Shown piece by piece: positions 46,181-56,977 of a stretch of 64,000 bases of DNA. The stretch spans positions 14,412,041-14,476,040 of the forward strand of contig CM026562.1 in NCBI GenBank assembly GCA_015143295.1. The letters run 5' to 3'. A program made the position numbers and the translations under genes. The notes beneath the pieces were generated by a model. It made no database searches and was not told the origin of the DNA. It saw nothing but the letters and a program-made list of their open reading frames with translations. Numbering within the stretch: position 1 is the stretch's first letter; each line of letters starts with the position of its first letter. This stretch comes from Tetracentron sinense (taxonomy: Eukaryota > Streptophyta > Magnoliopsida > Trochodendrales > Trochodendraceae).

Positions 46181-49100
46181 CCTAGGGTTAAGTATAAGTT
46201 TTTATTTGATTAATAGTTAATCAAGTAATTACATAAATGTCATTGGTTGAGATACAGGGTTTTATCTCAAGTGAATTTTAATTGATAGAGATCAATTATT
46301 TTATGGACATTTAATACTATTGTTTAGGGTATTATTTTATTTAATTTTTAAATCAAATAATCCCTAAGCAGTTGGTCATTATGGAAAATTTTGAATTCAC
46401 CTATTATTGATTTTGAATTTATTTTTGGAATCAATATAAAGCGATATTAAAAATTAGCAATTTGCTGATTTTTTATTTTGATATTTTAATATTTATTAGA
46501 TCAAAATAATATAGAATTGATTAGATCCCTAGCCTAGCCAAATTTAATATGGTGTTTTCTATTTGTTTATCAATTGAGGAATGTGAGGATGAATTTTAGG
46601 GTTATATTAATCTATAGAGAAATTGTTTCTCTTAATGATTTTTCAGGCATTAAAGGAAAATTGTTTTCTTTTAATGATGATCTAAAAGCCTTAAGAATTC
46701 ATTCATGACATACTTGCTTTCTTTGCTCTAGGGTTTTTCTATTAAATGTTAATAGATGCCTTAACCATATGGGAAAGAGTTTTCCTAAGGTAAGTAAAAC
46801 CCTTGTTGAGGTTATGGACTTTCTAAGTAATTTGTCATGTCATGTTATTATTCATAGTTGATGAATTATTAATATCTATTCTTGTTGAATGGTGGATGGG
46901 TTCCATGATCATGCCTTCTTCTTCTCTCTCTATTCTCTTCTCTTTCTTCTTATGGGTTGTACTCCCCTTGAGCATCCTATTTTGGGTGGTTTCTCAAGGT
47001 TTCTTATTTTGAATATGATGTAATCTTAGTATTAGGAGTTGTTGATTTTTCTATGGAGAAATCAAATTGATGATAGAAGATGATGGTGATCGCATGGAGA
47101 ATAAATCTTGGAAGGCGTTCTACAAGAGTAGTTGTAGGATTTCTAAGATAGCATAATCATGTGGACCCATTGTACCGCTATATTATGTATTTCATGTGAT
47201 GATTTGTTATAGCTTTTAGTTTCTTAGAAAAGTCCATAACCCTTGTGATAATATGATTATCGTTTTTGTGCAAATTTTAGATAATTGAATCAAACCCGAC
47301 AATATGTGTTTTGCTGAAAGATAAAAGGTTTGTGTTTAAATAAAACACATTATTATAGCCCTTTTGGACGTCATGCATGTAGTCCATGTTGAAATTTTTA
47401 CGTGTAATATGTTACTTGCATGATTATGAGATAATTATGTCTTAATTGGCATAGATGTAAGCTAACAATATTCACAATTATGGGAAGTGCTTGAGTAACA
47501 CTTATAGACCCTAGTAGAGGTCTTAAAGAGTTGTTTAAAGACTCTCATAATTTCTTTTAGGCTTAGGGTTGTTGAATCCTAATGTGCTAAAAATAATTTG
47601 TAGAGAATTAAATGGTAATATAGTCTATTTTGACTTATGGGCTTTAGTGATGTACATGGACACTTTATAATTGTTATCTTGAACCCATGGTGCTTGGTAT
47701 GACCAATGGTCCATCATATGGATGAATGAACCATCTAAAGCGCCCTGATTTTAAAAATAACCTTTGTACCCTTGGATTAGATCCATTAAGATTTCTGGGG
47801 CTAGTGGGAGTTCATTTGAATTAGTTTGATCTAATTAAACAAAATTTGATTTATTATCAGATGATAATTTTGTATATTATTCTATGCATGTGATGCAATG
47901 ATAAATATTGTGAATACTTATGATATATGCATTAGATGTATAATTTGTTCATAATATTTTGTTTTCCCTCAAGAAAAATATTAAGTGAATTAAATGGGCT
48001 AATTTATCATACGTGATAATGTTGCCCTATGACCTTCCATTATCAATAAGACTAGGAATTAATTAGCCTGAGTCTTATCTCTCTGGGAGGGATCGGACAT
48101 AATTCAGTCTAAATTAAACTCCTAGTGTTTTGTTTCTATAGTAGATAGGAATGTGTATGGCCTGATAGGGAGTGTCAACTAGCATGGGGGCATATTCCTA
48201 CTTGATCATATGACAACCGAGAATAATGGGTTTCACTTAACCAAGGAACATGACGGCTGACACAGTGACAGTCATGTTGTCCTTGGAGGTCACAAGAAAA
48301 TTGGGAATCACTGATTTACATAAGGAGTTATGCATGAGATGTTCAATGATGGATAGTTACTATCCACCTTGTAGTTCATGTGTGGTACTAGCATGGAAGA
48401 TTACATGTGTATTATAAGGCACCCAATGCTCATCAGAAATATGAAGTAGCATATTTCCTAATTTTATAGATTGAGGGGTCTATGAAATTTGACTGAATGA
48501 TGAGCAATATCATTAAAGATCGAAAGCCCTGATCTAATGATATTATAATGTGTGAAATATTATGATGTACGTTTTATTGTCATGTCATTCTATAACCACC
48601 TTACCAAGACTTTAATGAGAATCTCTTGACCAATTCAAAGTGTTTGGAATGGAAAAAGGAATCTCAAGTTTGTGCTTACCATCTAAAGAATTGCCTAAGT
48701 CAACACTACTAATTTCATTTGAGATGTTTACAGAATACAATAAAGCTGTTAGGCAGCTTACTATTAAAAGGACAAGTGGACACCAAGTTGACTAGGGAAA
48801 CCCAGTCACAAAGAATATGATAGAGATCATTGGACTCATAAATCCCAATTCTTGGTGCTGAGATAAATTTATGGGATTAGAGGATATGATCCTCGACAAA
48901 CTCCTGGAGTCCTTTAATATGGTTATGTTGAACAAGTAGGAAATCAGATTGTCTGAAATCCCACATGTTGCATATGGCTAAGAACCTTTGAAGAGTTCAA
49001 TGCTACTTGCAAAGATGTTCAAAAGAGTTGGATTTTCGAAATCCTGAGCATTTATGCAAAGGAAAGAAATCCAAGATTTTCCATTAGAAATATATTCTGG

Positions 49101-49204
49101 TAGTATGGACAAGGGCTCTTCAGAGAAGAAAGGAAAGTATAAGGATTGTGCTTCATAGTGAAGCAATTAGTCACTGGATATAGGACAAACCTTTGGAAGG
49201 ATTG
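46181..49204 (+). mobile_element. Element C internal region, second part, non-coding
   Basis: Three kilobases of AT-rich sequence with no significant ORF. From about 48600 to 49200 broken reading frames (FRNP, EKKGKYKDC) faintly recall copia gag, but not enough to assign. The Tekay element is inserted at 49205. Confidence 0.5.
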
Positions 49205-51845
49205 TGTCGCGACCCAAAATACCCCCTGGGAGTTAGGGATACTTTGGCTCGTGATGTGCCATATCCGATACCAAACCATCCTGTAATAACATCCAAGTCA
49301 TGACAAACATAATCATGAATAAGGCGGAAGCTTAAACCAATGTGCGGAAGCGTAATCCAAAAATTTCTTTTCTATACATGCTGTGTATTCCAAGTTTGTA
49401 CATACATCACAAAAGTAAAGGTGGACATGCCCACCTATCAAAATACAAAATGATAATACTCTCTCTCTCTATGTAATCACTCTAAAAGGGCCAGTGGTCT
49501 AAATCATTTGCCTCCTCCGGAGGCTCTACATATGGCTCCTCCTCGCCATAATCCTCCTCTATCCAGGGCCCCTGATCACAGATGTCAAATGGAGTCCGTG
49601 TACCTGCCGACATAACATGTACGGCTGAGCATGGAATACACAGCGAGCAAAATCTACTAGCTAACAATGCTATCATAATCACAATATTTTATACAGTGCG
49701 TAAAAGAATACAAATCACCAAAATCCATGCTTAAAACCCGTCGGGAAAAACCTTTCATAAAACTTGTTCTTTTCATGGAAAACAAACCCTCTCATGTATG
49801 CTTATGAGTTCTTATGAATGCTTGTGAGCCTCGTGTTTTCTTATGAGTTCTTGTGAGCTTAGAGTTCTTGTGAGCTTGTGAGTACTTGTGAGCTTATGAG
49901 CTTCTTGTGAGCTTATGAGTACTTGTGAGCTTATGATCCTTGTGAGCTTGTTCTCCTTGGAGACATATGCAAGATCTTAGACTTGTGAGTTTCTTATGAG
50001 TTCTTGAAAAGCCTTGCGAGACTTATGATCTGTGGAGTTCATGCAAGATCTAGACTTGATCCTTGTGAGCGTGGAGTAACCGATCTTAGAATGCCAACCC
50101 AAAGTTTGGCTTAGTCTATGCTTATGCATGTATGCTTCTTACTTATGAATGCCTTTGAAAATCCTCTTATGTTTTCTTGAAAATTCATGCTTATGAGAAA
50201 AACCACGGTCGTGCAATACTTATCATGCGTAGAGTGCTTGTGAGCATTATAACATCTATGTGGAAAGCTTTAACTTATTAAACATGTTCATGCAAGGCAT
50301 AATGATCATTATAGTATACTTGAAGACCTTAAGTAACTCATATGGTTCATACAAGGTATATTAGCATCATAACATACTTAAACAATTCTAGAATATAGAA
50401 CATTTCATTCATTGCGTCACATCATAACAATCATGGCTTCTAAGCCTAATTCATCATATCACACTTAAAATCATGGTTCCTTGGAGGATATTAAAACTTA
50501 CTTGCACTTATAGTCATATTCACCCTTTTATTGGAAAACCCCCAAAATCTTAAATCCTTATTTGCTTATTTGAACATAATCAAGTTCACCCAAAATCCCT
50601 TGTTTGTCATTGCATCATAGTATACTTAAAATCATGGTTCATTTAAAGGTATTACAATTTTCTTACAAGTTTAGCCATATTCATCCTTGTTATTGAAAAA
50701 CCCCCAATTTGTAAAACCTTATTTGATTGTTTATTCATGATCTAGTTCACCCAAATTTCCACACTTCCTATTTGTATCATAATAGAATTAAAATCACCTA
50801 TTTGAATCATCTTTGTATGATAACAAGGCTAGATAGTAGTTTACTAACCTCTTTGGATCAATTTCTAGGTTGAAGAAACCCCTTGAGAAATCCTCACTTG
50901 ATTTGAATGATCCAAGCTTGATTTGGGGAAGATCCAACCCTTGATTGAAGCTCTTCTTGGTTTCAAGCAAAACCCTCTTTAGAATGCTCAAGATCCTTTC
51001 CTTCTCTTTCTAGGAACTCTCCTTGGTTTAGGGTAACCCAAAAACCCTCCTAAAGTCTTCTATTTATAGTGTAAGGGGTGAAAAACCCCTAAAAAATCGC
51101 ATCCAAGAAAGTAAAATCGCGTATCTACGATCGTTCGTAGCAATTTACGATTGATCGTAGCCTTCTACGATCGATCGTAGCTTCCTATGATCAATCGTAG
51201 TTTCACCCAAGAGTTTCCATCATTTCTGGGGCTTTACGATCGATCGTAGAAACTCTACGATCGTTCGTAGCTCCGCTACGATCGTTCGTAGGGTCCCTAC
51301 GAGCGATCGCAACTTTTGCAGAAAGCTTCAGCATTTTTGCATTTTCGTATCTTGGTCATAACTTTTGATTCGCTTGTCCGATTTTAACGATTCAACTTGT
51401 GTTGGATTCGTCTTTCGAAGCAAAACAACTTTTATGTTTTTCACAACTTCCAATTCTTCCTTTTTCTTGAACCATTTGGCCCCTAAACCTGATTGATCCG
51501 AAATTGGGTTTCGTCAATCCAGATTTTAAACCGACCCGACTTCAGAAATCGGTCTTTTGACCTAACACCAACTCAAAACCAAGACAAGTGATCAACATGA
51601 ACCCCGAAGAGGGTTCAATTACCTTTCCAAAAATTCAAGAATCGCTTGATTCTGACAAGCGGTGTGAACGCTAGGGCTATTTAGAGTCGAGGGTATGCCA
51701 AGGCATAACCCTTGTCAATACTCAAGAGTATTCTATACTCTTGCCTATTTCATTCCAAACACCCATACACCATAAATACATTCTTACATGCTTTAGTATA
51801 TGATATCATTCGTCGTACACGGCCATCAAGATCCGGGGTTCTACA
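49205..51845 (-). repeat. Tekay 3' LTR
   Basis: 2641 bp. U5 hairpin at 49618-49650, CTTATGAG/CTTGTGAG repeats at 49800-50000, TATA (minus) at 51060-51069, palindromes at 51117-51312. Confidence 0.93.
51117..51312 (-). promoter_or_regulatory. CTACGATCGATCGTAG palindrome cluster, 3' LTR, eight units
   Basis: Eight 16-bp near-palindromes starting about 48 bp upstream of the TATA box on the minus strand. One 21-bp unit (51272-51292 region) is absent from the other LTR, exactly accounting for the 21-bp length difference. Confidence 0.75.
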
Positions 51846-51860
51846 TCCTCCCCCCCTTAC
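51846..51860 (-). promoter_or_regulatory. Tekay polypurine tract
   Basis: The minus strand reads AAGGGGGGGAGGA directly before the 3' LTR. Confidence 0.88.
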
Positions 51861-51924
51861 AGAAATTTCGTCCTCGAAATTGGAACGATACATAGAGATT
51901 ATAAAGAAAAAAATTACATCAACA

Positions 51925-53439
51925 TCACTCAAACAAATTAGGATATTTTTTCCTCACTTCCGCTTCGCGCTCCCATGTAGCTTCTTCTCGTGAATGGTGT
52001 TGCCATCGAACAAGAACCAAGGGGATGACCTTATTGCGCAAGACTTGATCCCTACAGTCCAAAATTTGAACCGGCTCTTCCACCAAAGTGAGATCCTCTC
52101 GGACTTCTAGCGTATCAAGGTCGATCACATGAGAAGGATCCGGAATATATTTCCGAAGCATAGATACATGGAATACGTTGTGAACCGCCGCCATGTGAGT
52201 GGGTAGAGCAACCCGGTATGCAACTTCACCAATTCGGGTGATAATTTCAAATGGACCAACATACCTCGGGCTGAGCTTTCCTCTTTTGCCAAACCTCATA
52301 ACACCCTTTGTCGGTGAAACCTTCACAAATACCAGATCGCCAATACGGAACTCAAGATCTCGTCTACGGGTGTTGGCATAGCTCTTTTGCCTGTCCTGAG
52401 CCGTCTTTAATCTCTCTCTGATGATCTTGACTTTATTCGCGGTTTGTTCAATCAATTCCGGGCCCAATATCTTTCTCTCTCCAACTTCATCCCAGTATAG
52501 GGGAGATCTACAACTTCGACCATACAAGGCCTCAAAAGGAGCCATTTGGATGCTCGCCTGATAGCTGTTATTGTAGGCGAATTCCACCAATGGCAAGTGA
52601 TCCTCCCAACTGCCTTTGAAGTCCAACATGCAAGCTCGGAGCATGTCATCTATAACCTGGTTCACCCTCTCGGTCTGTCCATCTGTCTGAGGATGAAAGG
52701 CGGTGCTAAAGTCCAAACGGGAACCCATAGCGCTCTGAAAGCTTTTCCAGAACCAGGAAGTGAATCTTGGATCCCTGTCTGACACGATACTGACTGGCAC
52801 CCCGTGCAACCGAACCACTTCTTTGAGGTACAATTCTGCAAGTTGGTTCGAGTTGAACGTAGTCCGATAAGGCAAGAAATTGGCGGATTTTGTCAAACGA
52901 TCAACCACTACCCATATTTCATCCGATTTCTTTGTCGTTTTTGGCAACCCAGTGATGAAATCCATGGAGATGTTCTCCCATTTCCACTCGGGAATAGGGA
53001 GGGATTGTAAAAGCCCTGCTGGCCTCATATGCTCGGCCTTCACTTGTTGGCATACCAAGCATCTTGACACATACTCGGCAACTTCCCTCTTCATGTTCCG
53101 CCACCAAAAATGTCCTTTGAGGTTCCGATACATCTTTGTACCGCCAGGATGCACAGTGTACTTAGACCGGGGAGCTTCATCTAAGATTTCTAATTTGAGC
53201 TTCTCATCGGCTGGAACACATATCCTTCCCTTGAATGTGATTGTCCCATCACTTTGCACTGCAAAATCCTTACTGCCATCGCGAACCGACTTGTCTCTAT
53301 AGGCCAGCAGTTCGGCATCCAACTCTTGTAATTCTCGGATCATGGCCCATATGTAAGGCCTAACTGTGACATTAGCCATCACTGGCCCAGAGGTAGGAAG
53401 GTTGAAACTAATATCAAGGTTAGAAACATCTTCCAACAA
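51925..53439 (-). CDS. pol: Tekay integrase part of pol, 504 aa open segment
   Basis: Continues the protease-RT-RNase H polyprotein in the same frame after one TAA (53449-53451), so it is not an independent gene. Zinc-binding HHCC at H97, H110, C127 and C130; catalytic D160, D221 and E257 with spacing D-60-D-35-E. The GPF/GPY-type module follows (SPRYVGPFEIITRIG, near 395), then VHNVFHVSMLRKY and a chromodomain-like tail (VRWQHHSREEATWE), as in Tekay/Del chromoviruses. The tail is thought to guide insertion to heterochromatin, which fits the nested setting. Ends at a natural stop 65 bp before the polypurine tract. Confidence 0.9.
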   Translation of the reverse strand: MLEDVSNLDISFNLPTSGPVMANVTVRPYIWAMIRELQELDAELLAYRDKSVRDGSKDFAVQSDGTITFKGRICVPADEKLKLEILDEAPRSKYTVHPGGTKMYRNLKGHFWWRNMKREVAEYVSRCLVCQQVKAEHMRPAGLLQSLPIPEWKWENISMDFITGLPKTTKKSDEIWVVVDRLTKSANFLPYRTTFNSNQLAELYLKEVVRLHGVPVSIVSDRDPRFTSWFWKSFQSAMGSRLDFSTAFHPQTDGQTERVNQVIDDMLRACMLDFKGSWEDHLPLVEFAYNNSYQASIQMAPFEALYGRSCRSPLYWDEVGERKILGPELIEQTANKVKIIRERLKTAQDRQKSYANTRRRDLEFRIGDLVFVKVSPTKGVMRFGKRGKLSPRYVGPFEIITRIGEVAYRVALPTHMAAVHNVFHVSMLRKYIPDPSHVIDLDTLEVREDLTLVEEPVQILDCRDQVLRNKVIPLVLVRWQHHSREEATWEREAEVRKKYPNLFE

Positions 53440-53448
53440 CTTCCACTC

Positions 53449-55256
53449 TTACACCATCATGTGTGCTACAAGCCCAGTGGACTTCCTGCTCAAAGCACCT
53501 GCCACTACATTAGCCTTGCCCGGATGGTACTGGATCGAACACTCATAGTCCTTCAAGAATTTCATCCATCGGCGCTGTCGCATATTCAACTCCTTTTGGG
53601 AAAATAGGTATTTTAAGCTTTTATGATCCGTGAAAATATCAAACTCTTCCCCATAAAGGTAATGCCGCCAAATCTTTAATGCGAAAACCACCGCGGCCAA
53701 CTCCAAATCGTGAGTAGGATAGTTCTTTTCATGCTCTTTTAATTGCCGGGAAGCGTAGGCGATGACATTTCCGCGCTGCATAAGAACACATCCTAGCCCA
53801 ACATTCGAGGCATCACTGTAAACCATGAAACCTCCACTCCCAGACGGCACTGTGAGAATGGGGGCAGTAGTAAGCCTCTTCTTCAACTCCGTGAAGCTCG
53901 CTTCACACTTATCGCTCCAAGTGAACTTAGCATTTTTCCGTGTCAAATACGTGAGCGGTGCCGCTAAGCTGGAGAATCCCTCTACGAATCTCCTATAGTA
54001 TCCTGCTAAACCGAGGAAGCTGCGTATCTTGGTAACACTTTTGGGTCTCTCCCATTTCATCACCGCTTCTATCTTTGCTGGGTCTACTGAAATACCCTCG
54101 ACAGATACTACGTGGCCAAGGAACGCTACCTTCTCCAAACAAAATTCGCACTTACTCAACTTGGCGTATAGTTTATGCTCTCGAAGAGTCTCAAGTGTAA
54201 GGCGAAGATCTCGATCATGATCCTCCCTGGTCGGAGAATATACTAAGATGTCATCGATAAAGACGACAACACATTTGTCGAGATAAGGCTTGAATACCCG
54301 GTTCATCAAATCCATGAACGCCGCCGGTGCATTTGTTAGACCAAAAGGCATAACTAGGAACTCGTAGTGCCCATACCGAGTCCTGAAGGCAGTCTTTGGC
54401 ACATCTTCGGCCTTGATCTTCAACTGATGATAGCCGGACCGCAAATCAATCTTGGAGAAGAACCTTACTCCTTTCAGTTGGTCGAACAAATCATCTATTC
54501 GTGGCAAGGGGTATCGATTCTTGATGGTGACCTTGTTCAACTGTCTATAGTCGATGCACATCCTCATCGACCCATCCTTCTTCTTCACAAAGAGTACCGG
54601 TGCTCCCCACGGTGACACACTTGGTTGGATGAAACCAAGCCGTTGCAACTCTTCTATTTGCTCCTTTAATTCCTTCAGTTCAATAGGGGCCATCCTGTAC
54701 GGAGCCTTAGAAATTGGAGCCGTTCCAGGAGCAAGCTCTATTGCAAATTCTATCTCCCTATCTGGAGGTAACCCTAGTAATTCCTCGGGAAACACATCCA
54801 AATACTCTCTCACAACCGGTATGGCTGAGGAGTCTCGTGCCTCCGGATTTGCAAGACATAGAGCTGCTAGACGGGCTATATCTCTCATCCGAAGTCCATG
54901 AAAGTGGAATGGCTTGACGCCTTCTAACTTGAACTTCACCATCTTCTCAAAACAAGCCACATGCCCGTGGTGTGCAGCTAGCCAATCCATCCCGAGAATA
55001 ACATCGAAGTTCAAGTCCTGGAACTCAAGGATGATTAGATCAATCGGCAATTCATACTGCCCGACTTGAACTATACAATTCTGATATCCTCGGTCTGTAT
55101 CAACTGACTTGCCAAGCGGAGTCAAAATGGTTAACTCGTGACGTAGGCGACTCGGCTTAGACTCAAAACCTTTGGCAAAGCTTGGCGATACAAAAGAATG
55201 TGTCGATCCCGTGTCGATCAACACACGAGCTAGACACTCGTTCACTAGCAATACGC
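53449..55256 (-). CDS. pol: Tekay protease-RT-RNase H, about 600 aa open segment
   Basis: Protease active site IDTG (D13-T14-G15 of the 600-aa segment beginning at 55251), RT from about residue 190 ([33 protein letters not shown]) with catalytic FIDD near 331-334, RNase H near 470-590 ([20 protein letters not shown]). There is no ATG at the start; it is best read as joined to gag across the 137-bp intron-like interval 55257-55393. It ends at TAA 53449-53451, where the related copy at 60.5 kb has a Gln codon (CAA), consistent with a single C-to-T change. Otherwise undamaged. Confidence 0.9.
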
Positions 55257-55393
55257 CTGTGCATTGTAATTAACTATATCAGCGGTTTTCAGCAACATAC
55301 ATAGAGTATAGGTAGCATGACATACAAGTGATTATACGTATACTTATAGCACTCATCATTTCATACTTGAACACTTTAGAAATTCTCGCGTAC
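55257..55393 (-). other. Probable intron between Tekay gag and protease
   Basis: On the minus strand the interval starts GTACGCG after CAAG and ends ATGCACAG before GCGTATTG, that is, GT...AG with plausible flanks. It contains stops in the coding frame. Removing 137 bp brings the end of Gag and the start of protease into one frame with the residue order expected of this clade (VVQ, Gly, then [16 protein letters not shown]). Confidence 0.62.
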
Positions 55394-56717
55394 CTTGCAC
55401 AACATCGTCTGATGCCTGTGCGTCCCATTCTGTTAAGGCAAAGACCCGGCCTCTGTTTGCCTGGCGAGGCTATTGTGTGGTCTGAGTGGGCCGTGCGGGT
55501 CTAGATGCTGAAGCTTGTGAAGACCCCTGCTGAGAAGTCTGCCGAACTGGGGGCCTGCTCCCCTGAGGCTGAGCCCGTGACTGTCGGCGTGGGCAATCTT
55601 TAATTATGTGGCCCTGCTCGCCACAATGGAAACATCCTCCCGATGCTCTCCGACACTCTCCAGCCGGGTGTCTCCGACCATAATAGTCACACTCCTCAAA
55701 GGATGAAGAGGGTGACGGCTGTACATATCTGGTGCCCTGAGAAAAAGCGGGGTGAGGTGCCTATGAAGTAGTCGGGCGAGGCACTAGTGATGCAAACGAA
55801 GACCTCTGTGTCTGTGTAGGCCTAGGAGGTGGGTACTGGGAAATCCTGGCCCTCTTCTCCGGTGGTGCTGAGCCACTAGACTGACCCTTCTGCATGGCTC
55901 TCCCGAAGCCACCCTCTCTTCTTTTAAGAAACTCCTCTGAGTTCTTTTCGGCAATCCTTGCCTTCCCCACAATCTCTCTCCAAGACTCCACTTGAAGAAT
56001 GGAGACTCGATCCTTGATGAAGGGCTTCAACCCACTCTCAAATTTCCGGACTCGCATCTCCTCCGTCGTGATCAAGTGTGGTGCGAATCGGGACAATTCA
56101 ACGAATTTGGCCTCATACTCGGCCACACTCATATTCCCTTGCACTAGGGACATGAACTTCATCTCCTTCTGTTGCTTGACAATCTTGGGAAAGTACTGCC
56201 CATAGAAGGCATCAAGGAATTCACCCCAAGTCCACGGCTCTCCTGCCCTGGCGGTGTCTCTCTGTCTCAACGCCGCTCTCCACCAATGAACGGCTTCTCC
56301 TTCCATCATGAAGGCAGCCCAATCTACCCTTTGCTCATCGGTGCAACGAAGAGCACGGAATATTTTCTCCAGTTGCATAATCCATGCCTCTGCAACCATG
56401 GGGTCGGTGGTCCCGTAAAAGGTAGGTGGATGTAGCCTTCGGAATGCCTCGAGTCCCGAGGTGTGATGTGGAGGAGGTGGGTGTGCCAACGCAGTAGTAG
56501 CAGCGGGCTGTCGGGCTGCTAGCATGGTGATGGTCTCCACCATAGTATTTAACAACTGAGATATATCGGGTTGATCATCACCCGAGGGAGGGTCTCCTCC
56601 ATTACTGTTGCCCCGAGTTTGGTAACCGCGACCCTGTCCACTACCACGTCTCATGTTAATCCTGAGAACAGTAGCAGAACATGAGTCTAACTTGGAAACC
56701 AACTTCATCTCAATCAC
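55394..56717 (-). pseudogene. gag: Tekay gag, two premature TAG
   Basis: The Gag frame opens at 56717; the ATG at about 56654, before RRGSGQGRGYQTRG, is an alternative start. The retrotransposon Gag domain spans roughly residues 90-240 (FYGTTDPMVAEAWIMQLEK, EGEAVHWWRA, QGNMSVAEYEAKFVELSRFA). A TAG at 55761-55763 ends the 318-aa open segment; the same frame continues through a CCHC zinc knuckle (CFHCGEQGHIIKDC, about 55590-55640) to a second TAG at 55470-55472 and then RVFALTEWDAQ, the end of nucleocapsid. Both TAG could be CAG-to-TAG changes. Gag would be made as particles in the cytoplasm. The copy is probably unable to make full Gag unless the stops are read through. Confidence 0.85.
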
Positions 56718-56960
56718 AAATTCAAGCTCATTTCAAATTCATAAGGTAATTGATAGTAATACATCAAGGTATACATTGTAGTAGATAATCATACAATGTG
56801 TGGTTCTAGCGTAGGGTACTAAGTTCGGTCGGATTCCAACCGGTTATGGACTAAGACTAAAGATTAGTCTATACTTGGAATACGACTCTTTCCTCAATCC
56901 TAATGCCTTGTTTTGATCGTGGTATCGAGTACTAAGTGACCCTAGGGACTCTAATGCCTA

Positions 56961-56973
56961 AGCTTTGATACCA
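56961..56973 (-). promoter_or_regulatory. Tekay primer-binding site
   Basis: The minus strand reads TGGTATCAAAGCT, initiator Met tRNA type, 4 nt from the 5' LTR edge at 56978. Confidence 0.88.
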
Positions 56974-56977
56974 CCTC

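Noticed and set aside
52546-53302. Plus-strand frames overlapping the Tekay integrase
   Set aside because: Shadow frames opposite a conserved coding region; homology lies on the minus strand.
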